From Amycolatopsis thermoflava N1165 (GTDB lineage Bacteria; Actinomycetota; Actinomycetes; Mycobacteriales; Pseudonocardiaceae), in NCBI RefSeq assembly GCF_000473265.1, contig NZ_KI421511.1:2407731-2471730 (forward strand): 64,000 bases of DNA, in the 5' to 3' direction. Numbering within the stretch: position 1 is the first letter of the stretch; every line of letters starts with the position of its first letter. Below are positions 54,642-63,094 of this stretch, piece by piece. The position numbers were made by a program, and so were the translations under genes. Below the pieces are notes generated by a model. The model saw only the letters and a list, made by a program, of their open reading frames with translations, was not told the DNA's origin and did no database searches.

Positions 54642-55867
54642 CACGCCTCCACGCTCACCGGGGCGCCGGCCGGGGCCAGCGTCGGATTGTCCAGCAGGGG
54701 CCGGATCGCGGCCTGCGCCGCGCCGGTGCCGACCGCGGCGAACCCGAGCCGGGACGCCACGATGCGGGGGCCGCCGGTCTCGGCGGTCACCGAGCGGGCG
54801 GCGAGTTCGGCGCGGACCGGCTCGGCCAGCCACTCGCACAGCGGCGCGAAGTAACCGCCGAGGACCACGATCCGCGGGTCGAGCACGTCGGCCAGGACCG
54901 CGACGCCGTGGCCGAGGGCGGCGCCGAGCTGCACGAGCGCGCCGAGGACGCGGCGGTCGCCGTCCTGCGCGCGCCGTCGCACGATCGCGGTGCGCTGGGC
55001 CAGGTCGAGGGACGGGTCGTGGACCAGGTCGCCGGGGCCGGCCAGCGAGTGCAGGAACGGGTCGATGCCGACGGCGGTCTGCCAGCAGCCGCGGCGGCCG
55101 CAGACGCAGGGACGGCCGGTGGGTTCCAGCGACAGGTGCCCGACCTCGCCCGCCGCGCCGCCGATCAGGCCGCCGCCGGTGATCAGCCCGGCGCCGACGC
55201 CCATGCCGCCGTGCAGGAACACGACGTCGGAGCAGCCGCGGGCGGCGCCGTCGTCGGCTTCGGCGAGCGCGGCGAAGTTGGCGTCGTTGCCGACGACGAT
55301 GCGGTCGAGGGGGAACCCGGTGCGGGCGGCGAGCCCGTCGGCGAGGGCGACGCCGCGCCACCGGAGGCCGGGCGCGAGGCGGACGGCGCCGGCCGCGGTG
55401 TCGACCAGGCCGGGCACCGCCACCGCGATGCCCGCGACGTCGTCCACTTCGGACCGCGCGGCGAGCACGAGGGCGGCCAGTTCGTCGAGGGCGCGCGCCG
55501 CCCCGAGGGCCCGCACGTCGCACGCGGCGCGGCGGCGGGTGGTGGCGGTGCCGGCGAGGTCGAGGACCGTCACGCCGACGTGGTCCTCGTCCACCTCGAG
55601 CCCGATGCCCCAGTGGCCGCGCGGCCGGAGTTCGACGAGCTGGCCGGGCCTGCCCTGGCCGCCCTCGTGGCGGCCGCCCGCCTGGACGAGCTCGCGGATC
55701 TCCAGCTCGGCGACGAGGCCGGAGACGGTGGCCTTGCTGAGGCCGCTCAGGGTCGCCAGTTGCGCGCGGGAAAGCCCCCCGTGGCGGCGCAGAAGCCGGA
55801 CGAGCAGGGCGAGGTTCGCCCTGCGGACACCGGCGCGATCCGTCGGCCGGTCGGAAGGTTGGGGCAC
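54641..55867 (-). CDS. ROK-family regulator heading the ebo-type operon
   Basis: A 408-residue regulator. The winged helix is at about 16-70 (RAQLATLSGLSKATVSGLVA); the ROK domain has GNDANFAALAEADDGAA, HGGMGVGAGLITGGGLIGG, GEVGHLSLEP and the zinc motif CVCGRRGCWQT. The usual E after GC is replaced by Q, a minor change. GTG 55867 is the start. It is the first gene of the long minus-strand operon and so probably senses the imported sugar and controls the whole set. Direct repeats (55901-55925) and an inverted repeat (55984-56004) lie upstream. Confidence 0.88.
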   Translation of the reverse strand: MPQPSDRPTDRAGVRRANLALLVRLLRRHGGLSRAQLATLSGLSKATVSGLVAELEIRELVQAGGRHEGGQGRPGQLVELRPRGHWGIGLEVDEDHVGVTVLDLAGTATTRRRAACDVRALGAARALDELAALVLAARSEVDDVAGIAVAVPGLVDTAAGAVRLAPGLRWRGVALADGLAARTGFPLDRIVVGNDANFAALAEADDGAARGCSDVVFLHGGMGVGAGLITGGGLIGGAAGEVGHLSLEPTGRPCVCGRRGCWQTAVGIDPFLHSLAGPGDLVHDPSLDLAQRTAIVRRRAQDGDRRVLGALVQLGAALGHGVAVLADVLDPRIVVLGGYFAPLCEWLAEPVRAELAARSVTAETGGPRIVASRLGFAAVGTGAAQAAIRPLLDNPTLAPAGAPVSVEA

Positions 55868-55900
55868 CGCGGACGCTCCACTTCGTTGGGAAACTGGCCG

Positions 55901-55925
55901 GTCTCAGTGCTGCCGTCTCAGTGCT
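55901..55925. promoter_or_regulatory. Direct repeat in the promoter region of the ebo-type operon
   Basis: GTCTCAGTGCT occurs twice with starts 14 bases apart, 34 bases upstream of the ROK start. The spacing and position suit an activator or repressor site, but the binder is unknown. Confidence 0.4.
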
Positions 55926-55983
55926 CTGGCGTACGCCGCCTACTCTGACTGGCGGGGTACTTCTGCCACAATCCGGCAAAAGG

Positions 55984-56004
55984 AGTAACAGTCAGATCGT
56001 TACT
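55984..56004. promoter_or_regulatory. Inverted repeat AGTAAC-n9-GTTACT upstream of the ROK gene
   Basis: Six-base arms 9 bases apart in a locally AT-rich stretch. The left half contains GGAGTAAC, the complement of GTTACTCC in the xylA promoter, so both could be read by related ROK proteins. The region 56005-56174 shows no gene and no further clear element. Confidence 0.4.
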
Positions 56005-56174
56005 TTTGAACCGGACTGCCGAAAGTGTGCACGATTGATGACATGCTTCCGTTCAGTGGAAGTCGCGAGACCGTGGCTGCGAAGCGTGCCGACACCGTGA
56101 CGTACACGCACGAAACCGCGCCAGGCCGAGCCACCCGCGGCCGCCTCACGCCACTCGCACCACCCGCACCGAGG

Positions 56175-57371
56175 TCAGGCCGGCACGCTGAAGGCGTGGT
56201 CGGAGGCCAGCCAGGCGGCCCCGATCACACCGGCTTGGTCGCCGAGCTCCGAGAGCACGATCGGCAGGTTCCCGGTCGCCAGGGGCAGCGACCGCCGGTA
56301 GACCGACGACCGCACCTCGGCCAGCAGTGTGTGCCCCAGCCGGGACACGCCGCCGCCGATCACGACCATCCCCGGGTTCAGGAAGCTCACCAGCGACGCG
56401 ATCACCTGCCCCAGCCGCCGCCCGCCCTCGCGGACCAGCGTCACCGCCGCGAAGTCGCCGGCCTGGGCCGCCTCCGCCACGTCCCGCGCGGTCAGCACGG
56501 GCCGGTCCGCCAGCAGCTCGGCGAGGTACGGCGACCGTCCGCTGCGCGCCAGCGTCTGCGCGTCCCGCGCCAGCGCCGCCCCGCCGAAGTACGCCTCCAG
56601 GCACCCGGCCTCCCCACAGGCGCACGCCGGGCCGTAGTCGTCGAGCTTGATGTGCCCGATGTCGCCCGCCGTGCCGGCCACCCCGCGGTACACCCGGCCG
56701 CCGACGACGATTCCGCCGCCGATGCCGGTCCCCACCTTCACGAAGATCAGGTCGTCGAGCGACCTGGCCACCCCCGCGTGCCGCTCCCCCAGCGCCATCA
56801 CGTTCACGTCGTTGTCGACCGTCACCGCGCAGCCCCAGTGCCCGGCGAGCCGGTCACGCACGGGAAAGCGGTCCCAGCCGGGCATGATCGGCGGCGCGAC
56901 CGGCATCCCGTCGCGGAAGCTCACCGGCCCGGGCAGCCCGATCCCGGCGCCCGCGAGCCGCCCGGGGGCGTCCTGCAGCACCTTCGCCGCCAGCTGCTCG
57001 ACCCGGTCCAGCACCGGCACCGGCCCACGGCGCACGTCGCAGTCCTCCACCGCGTGCGCCAGCACCTCGCATCGCCCGTCGGTCACCGCGACGCCGACCG
57101 AGGTCGCCCCGATGTCGACGCCGAGGAACCGCAAGTCGTCGGCCAGGCGCACGAGCGTCGACCGGCGCCCGCCGCGGCTCGCCGCCGGACCGCCGGATTC
57201 CACGAGCCCGCCTTCGGCCAGCCGGGTGATCTCGGCGGCCAGCCGGGCCCGGGGCACGCCGAGCCGTTCACCCAGTTCGACCCGCGCCATCGGGCCCTCG
57301 TCCCGCAGCAGGGCGAGCAGCCCGGCCTGCTCACGGGTCTCGGCCGACGGGGGAAAACCGCTGGTGGTCAT
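56175..57371 (-). CDS. ROK-family regulator with intact kinase-like domain
   Basis: 398 residues: a winged helix (about 10-65, ARVELGERLGVPRARLAAEI), then a ROK domain with FLGVDIGATSVGVAV (phosphate 1), VDNDVNVMALGERHAG (catalytic-type Asp), GTGIGGGIVVGGRVYRG (about 222-238), GDIGHIKLD and the zinc motif CACGEAGCLEAYFG. The helix-turn-helix is retained, so it is a regulator rather than a glucokinase, although the DNxD motif of kinases is present. It is divergent from the Tat-exported sugar isomerase gene, its likely target. Confidence 0.85.
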   Translation of the reverse strand: MTTSGFPPSAETREQAGLLALLRDEGPMARVELGERLGVPRARLAAEITRLAEGGLVESGGPAASRGGRRSTLVRLADDLRFLGVDIGATSVGVAVTDGRCEVLAHAVEDCDVRRGPVPVLDRVEQLAAKVLQDAPGRLAGAGIGLPGPVSFRDGMPVAPPIMPGWDRFPVRDRLAGHWGCAVTVDNDVNVMALGERHAGVARSLDDLIFVKVGTGIGGGIVVGGRVYRGVAGTAGDIGHIKLDDYGPACACGEAGCLEAYFGGAALARDAQTLARSGRSPYLAELLADRPVLTARDVAEAAQAGDFAAVTLVREGGRRLGQVIASLVSFLNPGMVVIGGGVSRLGHTLLAEVRSSVYRRSLPLATGNLPIVLSELGDQAGVIGAAWLASDHAFSVPA

Positions 57372-57467
57372 GGGGGCACCAGCCTCCTCGCTGCTCGCGC
57401 GTGCACCGACTGTAGACCCGCCGCCGCCCCTTTTGAGCAGACGCGGCCGAACTTTGTTCCGGGAAAT

Positions 57468-57489
57468 CCGAAACTCTGGACACTTTCGG
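57468..57489. promoter_or_regulatory. Inverted repeat in the divergent promoter before the Tat isomerase gene
   Basis: CCGAAA and TTTCGG flank a 10-base centre, with GAACTTT and GGAAGTT outside it as a weaker outer pair. The site lies between the ROK gene start (57371) and GTG 57560, fitting an operator for the ROK protein. Confidence 0.4.
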
Positions 57490-57559
57490 CGGAAGTTGCC
57501 TACGTTGACCGGCGCACGTGGCAAGGGGGTCGGTTCACACTCGGCTGAAGGAGAAATCC

Positions 57560-58519
57560 GTGTCCCACTCGTCGTTCAACCGCCGCGGTTTCCTGCGCTC
57601 CGCGGCGGGGGCGACCGTCGCGGTCAGCGCCGCGGCGCTCGCCGGATCGCTGCCCGCCGTCGCCAGCCAGGGCGGCGGCCGCCTCGTCCCGCAGAACCAG
57701 ATCGGCATCCAGCTCTACAGCGTCCGCGACAAGGTCTCCCAGCTCGGGTTCCGGGCCGTGTTCGAGGAGCTGTCCCGCATCGGCTACCGCGAAATCGAGT
57801 TCGCGGGCTACACCCAGAGCACCTCGATCCTCGGACGGCAGATCACCGTGCCGGAGATCGCCCAGCTGCTGAAGGACTTCGGGCTCAAGGCGGTCGGCAG
57901 CCACGTCGGCCTCAACAACTTCCGCACCAACCTGCAGGGCGAACTCGACAACGCGGAAATCCTCGGGCTCAAGCACATCGGCACCGCCAACGCCCCGAGC
58001 AACGTGAACACAGTGGACGGTTACCGGGCGGCGGCCGAGGAGTTCAACACCTTCGGCGCCGCGGCACGCGCCCGCGGCCTGAAGTTCTACCAGCACAACC
58101 ACGCGGGCGAGTTCGCCTTCGCCACCGACCAGCCGGAGGTCCGTCTCTACGACGTCTTCCTGGAGCACACCGACCCGAGCCTGGTCTACCTCGAAATGGA
58201 CGTGTACTGGGCCTACGTCGGCCAGTACCGCTTCCCCGGCTTCGACCCCGCGGACTACATCACCCGTGCCCCGCACCGCTACCCGTTGCTGCACCTCAAG
58301 GACGGCGACGAGAACCCGGAAAACCCCAACGGCTACGACATCGTCGAGTTCGGCGCGGGCGACCTGCCCTACCGCCGGTTCCTCAAGCGGGTCAACGGAC
58401 GCGGCCGCTACCACGGCATCTGGGAGCAGGACACCGCGCCCAGCACGCTGCCCAACCCGCCCGGCTCGTTCGCCGCGGCGCTGCGCAGCTACCAGGCGCT
58501 GGAGAACCTGCGCGGCTGA
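57560..58519 (+). CDS. Tat-exported sugar phosphate isomerase/epimerase-like protein
   Basis: A 319-residue AP-endonuclease-2-type TIM barrel with a twin-arginine signal (NRRGFLRSAAGATVAVSAAA, cut near ALAGSLPAVAS). Barrel segments are IGIQLYSVRDKVSQLGF, YREIEFAGYTQST, GSHVGLNNF, FYQHNHAGEFAF (Glu/His), YLEMDVYWAYVGQ (Asp) and LLHLKDGDENPENP (Asp/Lys). Export by Tat fits a metal loaded in the cytoplasm. GTG follows GAAGGAGAAATCC. It precedes a secreted sugar dehydrogenase by 43 bases, so both probably act on extracellular sugars. Confidence 0.88.
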   Translation: MSHSSFNRRGFLRSAAGATVAVSAAALAGSLPAVASQGGGRLVPQNQIGIQLYSVRDKVSQLGFRAVFEELSRIGYREIEFAGYTQSTSILGRQITVPEIAQLLKDFGLKAVGSHVGLNNFRTNLQGELDNAEILGLKHIGTANAPSNVNTVDGYRAAAEEFNTFGAAARARGLKFYQHNHAGEFAFATDQPEVRLYDVFLEHTDPSLVYLEMDVYWAYVGQYRFPGFDPADYITRAPHRYPLLHLKDGDENPENPNGYDIVEFGAGDLPYRRFLKRVNGRGRYHGIWEQDTAPSTLPNPPGSFAAALRSYQALENLRG

Positions 58520-58562
58520 CCCCTCCCCCTCCCCGTCGAAATCCCACCGGAGTGATCTCGCG

Positions 58563-61500
58563 ATGCATCCTGCCCTCAGACGGTTGATCACCGCCGCCGC
58601 GGTGACGGCCCTGCCGGTGCTCGGCCTCGCCGTGCCCGCCGCGGCCCACGACGAAGACGCCGCCCTGCACTGGGAGAACTACGAGAAGATCACGCTCACC
58701 AAGAACGTGGGCGAGCCCATCGACCTGGCCGTGCTGCCGGACAACCGCGTCCTGCACACCGCGCGCAGCGGCGAGGTGCGGCTGACCGACCCGAAGACCG
58801 GCGTGACGAAGGTCGTCAACACCATCCCCGTCTACCAGAACTCGGAGATGGGCCTGCAGACGGTGACGCTGGACCCCGGGTTCGCCGAGAACCACTGGGT
58901 CTACCTCTACTACTCGCCCAAACTGAACACCCCGGCCGGCTCCGCGCCGAACACGCTGCCCGCGGGCACGGACGACTCGTACTGGAAGCAGTGGGAGGGC
59001 TACGACGTCCTGTCGCGGTTCAAGTGGACCGGCGAGGCGCTGGACCTGAGCACCGAGCAGGAGATCATCCGCGTCACGACCAACCGCGGCCAGTGCTGCC
59101 ACGTCGCCGGTGACGTCGACTTCGACGCCCAGGGCAACCTGTACCTGTCGACCGGCGGCAACACGCCCGCCTCGGGCCCGAACGTCAACGGCTACACGCC
59201 GATCAACGACGCGCCCGGCTACAACCCCGGCCTCGACGAGCGGCGCGGCTCGGGCAACACCAACGACCTGCGCGGCAAGATCCTGCGCATCCACGTCAAC
59301 GAGGACGGCTCCTACACGATCCCCGAGGGCAACCTGTTCGCCCCCGGCACGCCGCTGACGCGGCCGGAGATCTTCGTGATGGGCCTGCGCAACCCGTTCC
59401 GGATGACGGTCGACAAGGCGACCGGCGCGGTGATGTGGGGCGACTACGGCCCCGACGCCGGCACCGCCGACCCGAACCGCGGCCCGATGGGCTACGTCGA
59501 GTGGCAGACCACGACGAAGGCGATGAACTCGGGCTGGCCGTTCTGCACGGCCGACAACACCCAGCCCTACCGGGACTTCGACTTCGCCACGCTCACCCCG
59601 GGCCCGGCCTTCGACTGCGCCGCGCCGGTCAACGACTCGCGCTGGAACACCGGGCTGCGCGAGCTGCCGCCGGCCACCCCGGCCACGCTCTGGTACGGCG
59701 ACAAGGACAGCGACCAGCCGTGGCCCGAGCTGACCGCGTTCCGCTCCAGCACCGGCCAGGCGCCGATGGGCGGCCCGGTCTACCACTACGACGCGAACAA
59801 CCCGTCGCCGACGAAGTTCCCGGAGTACTGGGACGGCAAGGCGTTCTTCGGCGAGTTCTCGCAGGACTACGTCGCCGCGTTCACGCTGTCCGGCCCGGAC
59901 GGGCCGGTGACGAAGCTGGAGAACTTCCTGCCCAACGCCGAGTTGTCCACGCTGGGCCAGCCGATCTGGGACAACCCGATGGACCTCGAGTTCGGTCCGG
60001 ACGGCTCGCTCTACGTCCTGGACTACGGCGACGGCTTCTTCCGGCAGAACCCGGACGCCGGCCTGTACCGGATCGACTTCGCGCCGGGCGACAAGGCCCC
60101 GACCGCGCGGATGACGGCGACCCCGTCGTCCGGGCAGGCGCCGCTGACCGTGGCCTTCGACGGCAGCGCGTCCAGCGACCCCGAGGGCGGCGCGCTGACC
60201 TACGAGTGGGACTTCGACGGTGACGGCACGTTCGACGCCACCGGACCGCAGGCCACCCACACCTACACCGAGAACGGCCAGGTCGAGGCACGGCTGCGCG
60301 TCACCGACCCGGCGGGCAAGCACGGCCTGACGTCGGAGCAGGTCACCACCGGCAACACCGCGCCCACGGTGGGCCTGACCGCCCCGGTGCACGGCGGGTT
60401 CTTCGACTGGGGCGACGCGATCCCCTACGCGGTGACGGTCAACGATCCGGAGGACGGCACGACCCCGGTGTGCAGCCGGGTCGCGTGGGCCTTCGGTCTG
60501 GGCCACAACCAGCACGGGCACCCGGTCAACAGCGGCACCGGCTGCACCGGCGCCGTGGCCACGCCGACCGACGCCGGGCACGGTGAGACCGAGAACGTCT
60601 TCGGCGTGCTCAACGTGACCTACACCGACAACGGCGCAGGCGGCGTGCCGCCCGCGACCGGCGAGGCGCAGGCCGTGCTGAACCCGAAGCTCATGCAGGG
60701 CGAGCACGCGGACGAGACCAGCGGCGTGACGATCACCGACGACACGAGCGCGTCCGGGCTGCGCTCGGTCACCGGTTTCGACGCCGGGGACTGGCTGGCC
60801 TACGACCCGGTCAACTTCAGCGGCATCACCGGGGTGCAGACCAAGGCGCACGGCGCCGGCCAGTTGCAGCTGCGGTGGAACGCCGCCGACGCGGCGCCGT
60901 TCGCCACGGTCGACGTCCCGGCGGGCGACGGTTGGCAGACGGTGACCACGCAGCTGACCGGGCTGCCCTCGGGCGCGGGCAAGCTGTTCGTCACCTCCAG
61001 CGGCGGGGTCGACGTCGACGCCTTCACCTTCCAGGGCGCCGGGGTCGCGGACAAGACGCCGCCCGCGGTGTCGGCCGCGCTGACGCCGTCGGCCCCGACC
61101 GGGGCGAACGGCTGGTACACGGGCAACGTGACGCTGGCCGTGACCGCGACCGACAACGGCACGGTGTCCAGCAGGCAGTACTCCGTGGACAACGGCGTCA
61201 CCTGGGCGAACGCGGCCAACCCGGTCACGTTGTCGGCCGAGGGCACCACGACCGTGCTGTACCGGGCGACGGACAACGGCGGCAACGTCTCCGCGCCGGG
61301 CACGCTCACGGTGAAGATCGACAAGACCGCGCCGGCGGTGACGGTCGCCGGGGTGACCGAGGGACAGGCCTTCGGGGACTCCGCGGCGCTGACACCGGTG
61401 GTCACCGCCACCGACGCCACCTCCGGGGTCGCCGGGGTCCAGGCCACAGTGGACGGTCAGCCGGTCACGCCGGGCAAGCCGCTGGAGCTGTGGCGGCTGC

Positions 61501-61841
61501 CGCTCGGGGCGCACCAGCTGTCGGTGACCGTGACCGACCAGGCCGGGCTCACCACGACCAAGGCCGTGAACTTCACGACCGGGACGTCGTTCGGTGACAT
61601 GCGCGCCCTGATCGACCGGTTCCGCGACGCCGGCTGGGTGACCAAGGCGGGTGCGGTGCAGCTGCGCGGCACCTTGGACCTCGCCGAGTCGCACGCGAAG
61701 GCCGGCCGGGTCCGGCCGGCGCAGGAGGCGCTGCGGCTGTTCGGCGTCCTCGCCGGCCAGCGGTGGAACGTGCCGGACCGGGTCGCGTCGGAGACTCTCC
61801 GTCGCGACGCCACCGCCCTGTCGGAGTCGCTGAAGGCCTGA
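58563..61841 (+). CDS. Secreted PQQ-type glucose/sorbosone dehydrogenase with PKD, Ig-like and FIMAH domains
   Basis: 1092 residues. Signal peptide about 1-28 (LPVLGLAVPAAA). A six-bladed sorbosone-dehydrogenase-like propeller spans about 45-515 (IDLAVLPDNRVLHTARSGEV, GLQTVTLDPGFAENHWVYLY, RGQCCHVAGDVDFDAQGNLY, VMGLRNPFRM, WDNPMDLEFGPDGSLYVLDYG). A PKD domain follows at about 520-600 (VAFDGSASSDPEGGALTYEW), then a carbohydrate-binding-like segment (about 690-830), two Ig-like OmpL47-type repeats (about 840-1010) and a C-terminal FIMAH helix domain (about 1020-1085). It likely oxidises sugars or sugar alcohols outside the cell. PQQ use is inferred from family. Confidence 0.9.
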   Translation: MHPALRRLITAAAVTALPVLGLAVPAAAHDEDAALHWENYEKITLTKNVGEPIDLAVLPDNRVLHTARSGEVRLTDPKTGVTKVVNTIPVYQNSEMGLQTVTLDPGFAENHWVYLYYSPKLNTPAGSAPNTLPAGTDDSYWKQWEGYDVLSRFKWTGEALDLSTEQEIIRVTTNRGQCCHVAGDVDFDAQGNLYLSTGGNTPASGPNVNGYTPINDAPGYNPGLDERRGSGNTNDLRGKILRIHVNEDGSYTIPEGNLFAPGTPLTRPEIFVMGLRNPFRMTVDKATGAVMWGDYGPDAGTADPNRGPMGYVEWQTTTKAMNSGWPFCTADNTQPYRDFDFATLTPGPAFDCAAPVNDSRWNTGLRELPPATPATLWYGDKDSDQPWPELTAFRSSTGQAPMGGPVYHYDANNPSPTKFPEYWDGKAFFGEFSQDYVAAFTLSGPDGPVTKLENFLPNAELSTLGQPIWDNPMDLEFGPDGSLYVLDYGDGFFRQNPDAGLYRIDFAPGDKAPTARMTATPSSGQAPLTVAFDGSASSDPEGGALTYEWDFDGDGTFDATGPQATHTYTENGQVEARLRVTDPAGKHGLTSEQVTTGNTAPTVGLTAPVHGGFFDWGDAIPYAVTVNDPEDGTTPVCSRVAWAFGLGHNQHGHPVNSGTGCTGAVATPTDAGHGETENVFGVLNVTYTDNGAGGVPPATGEAQAVLNPKLMQGEHADETSGVTITDDTSASGLRSVTGFDAGDWLAYDPVNFSGITGVQTKAHGAGQLQLRWNAADAAPFATVDVPAGDGWQTVTTQLTGLPSGAGKLFVTSSGGVDVDAFTFQGAGVADKTPPAVSAALTPSAPTGANGWYTGNVTLAVTATDNGTVSSRQYSVDNGVTWANAANPVTLSAEGTTTVLYRATDNGGNVSAPGTLTVKIDKTAPAVTVAGVTEGQAFGDSAALTPVVTATDATSGVAGVQATVDGQPVTPGKPLELWRLPLGAHQLSVTVTDQAGLTTTKAVNFTTGTSFGDMRALIDRFRDAGWVTKAGAVQLRGTLDLAESHAKAGRVRPAQEALRLFGVLAGQRWNVPDRVASETLRRDATALSESLKA

Positions 61842-61854
61842 CCGGGTGATCTTG

Positions 61855-61892
61855 GGGCCACTCTCGGTGCCGAGCCGCACCGGGAGTGGCCC
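61855..61892. terminator. Terminator hairpin after the sugar dehydrogenase gene
   Basis: GGGCCACTC and GAGTGGCCC form the base, extended by CGGTG/CACCG around one mismatch, with an 8-base loop. It lies 13 bases past the stop codon and upstream of the CapA-like gene, which therefore has its own promoter. Confidence 0.8.
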
Positions 61893-61911
61893 TCTGGCAG
61901 GATCGGGAACC

Positions 61912-63024
61912 ATGCGCATCCGTCTGGTTCTCGCGGGCTTGACGGCGGGCGCGCTGCTCGCCGCCTGCTTCGCGCCGGACGAAGACGCCCCGCCGCAGCC
62001 GGACGCACCGCCCGCGGCCGCCGCGGCCGCCGGCCCGGGCTTCACCGTGGCGGCGACCGGGGACGTGCTGATCCACCCCGCGCTGACCGACCAGGCGGTC
62101 GCGGACGGCGGCGGGACCCGCGACTACCGGCCACTGCTGGCCGGGATCCGGGACGACATCAGCTCCGCGGACCTCGCGGTGTGCCACCTGGAGACGCCGC
62201 TCGCGCCCGCGGAGGGCCCGTTCCAGGGCTACCCGGAGTTCAGCGCGCCGCCGGAGATCGCCGACGCGCTGGCCGACACCGGGTACGACGACTGCTCGAC
62301 CGCGTCCAACCACACGATCGACACCGGCACCGACGGCGTGGACCGGACGCTCGACGAACTGGACGAGGCCGGCATCCGGCACACCGGCTCCGCCCGCACC
62401 GAGCAGGAGGCCCGCACGCCGCTGGTGCTGGACGTGCACGGCGTGAAGGTCGGGCACGTGTCCTACACGTTCGGGTTCAACGGCAAGAAGCTGCCCGGCG
62501 GCAAGCAGTGGGTGTCGAACACCCTCGACGCGGACGCGGTGCTGGCGGAAGCGCGGGCCACGCGGGCGGCCGGGGCGCAGGTGGTGATCGCGAGCCTGCA
62601 CTGGGGCGCGGAGTACCAGCACGAGCCGACCGCCTCGCAGCGGCAGATCGCGCAGCGGGTGCTGGCCGACCCCGCGGTGGACCTGATCATCGGGCACCAC
62701 GCGCACGTCGTGCAGCCGATGGAGAAGATCGGCGGCAAGTGGGTCGCCTACGGGCTGGGCAATTCGATCGCCAGGCACTCGGAACCGCGCGGCACCACCG
62801 AGGAGGGCCTCATCGGCCGGTTCCACTTCACCCGCGCCGGCGACGGCTGGACGGTGGACCGGGCCGAGTACGTGCCCACGGTGATCGACCTCGGCCCGCC
62901 GATCCGGTTGCGCACCGCCGACGACCCCGCCCTGGACCGGGCGCGCGCCGCGGAAGCCCTCGCGCGGACCGACGAAGTGGTCCTCAGCCGCGGCGCCGCC
63001 GCGCAAGGCCTGACCCGCGGCTGA
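61912..63024 (+). CDS. CapA-family lipoprotein (metallophosphatase-like)
   Basis: 370 residues. A short lipoprotein signal ends in the lipobox ALLAAC (Cys about 20), then an Asp/Pro/Ala-rich linker. The CapA/PGA_cap domain has VAATGDVLIHP (about 47-57), CHLETPLAP, STASNHTIDTGTDGVDRTLD, VIASLHWGAEYQHEPTASQR and IIGHHAHVVQPMEKI, the metal-binding pattern of this calcineurin-like family. CapA was named for poly-gamma-glutamate capsule export; many actinobacterial members have no known role and no capBC genes are nearby. Confidence 0.88.
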   Translation: MRIRLVLAGLTAGALLAACFAPDEDAPPQPDAPPAAAAAAGPGFTVAATGDVLIHPALTDQAVADGGGTRDYRPLLAGIRDDISSADLAVCHLETPLAPAEGPFQGYPEFSAPPEIADALADTGYDDCSTASNHTIDTGTDGVDRTLDELDEAGIRHTGSARTEQEARTPLVLDVHGVKVGHVSYTFGFNGKKLPGGKQWVSNTLDADAVLAEARATRAAGAQVVIASLHWGAEYQHEPTASQRQIAQRVLADPAVDLIIGHHAHVVQPMEKIGGKWVAYGLGNSIARHSEPRGTTEEGLIGRFHFTRAGDGWTVDRAEYVPTVIDLGPPIRLRTADDPALDRARAAEALARTDEVVLSRGAAAQGLTRG

Positions 63025-63094
63025 CGAGCCCGGCGCGGCCGGCCGGTCGCTGCGGGACCGGGTGACGCTGGAACCGGACGCGCGAGTCCTGCGC

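Noticed and set aside
56025..57548. Plus-strand reading of 507 residues opposite the ROK gene
   Set aside because: Antisense shadow, His/Arg/Pro-rich with no domain; the reverse strand encodes a clear ROK regulator.
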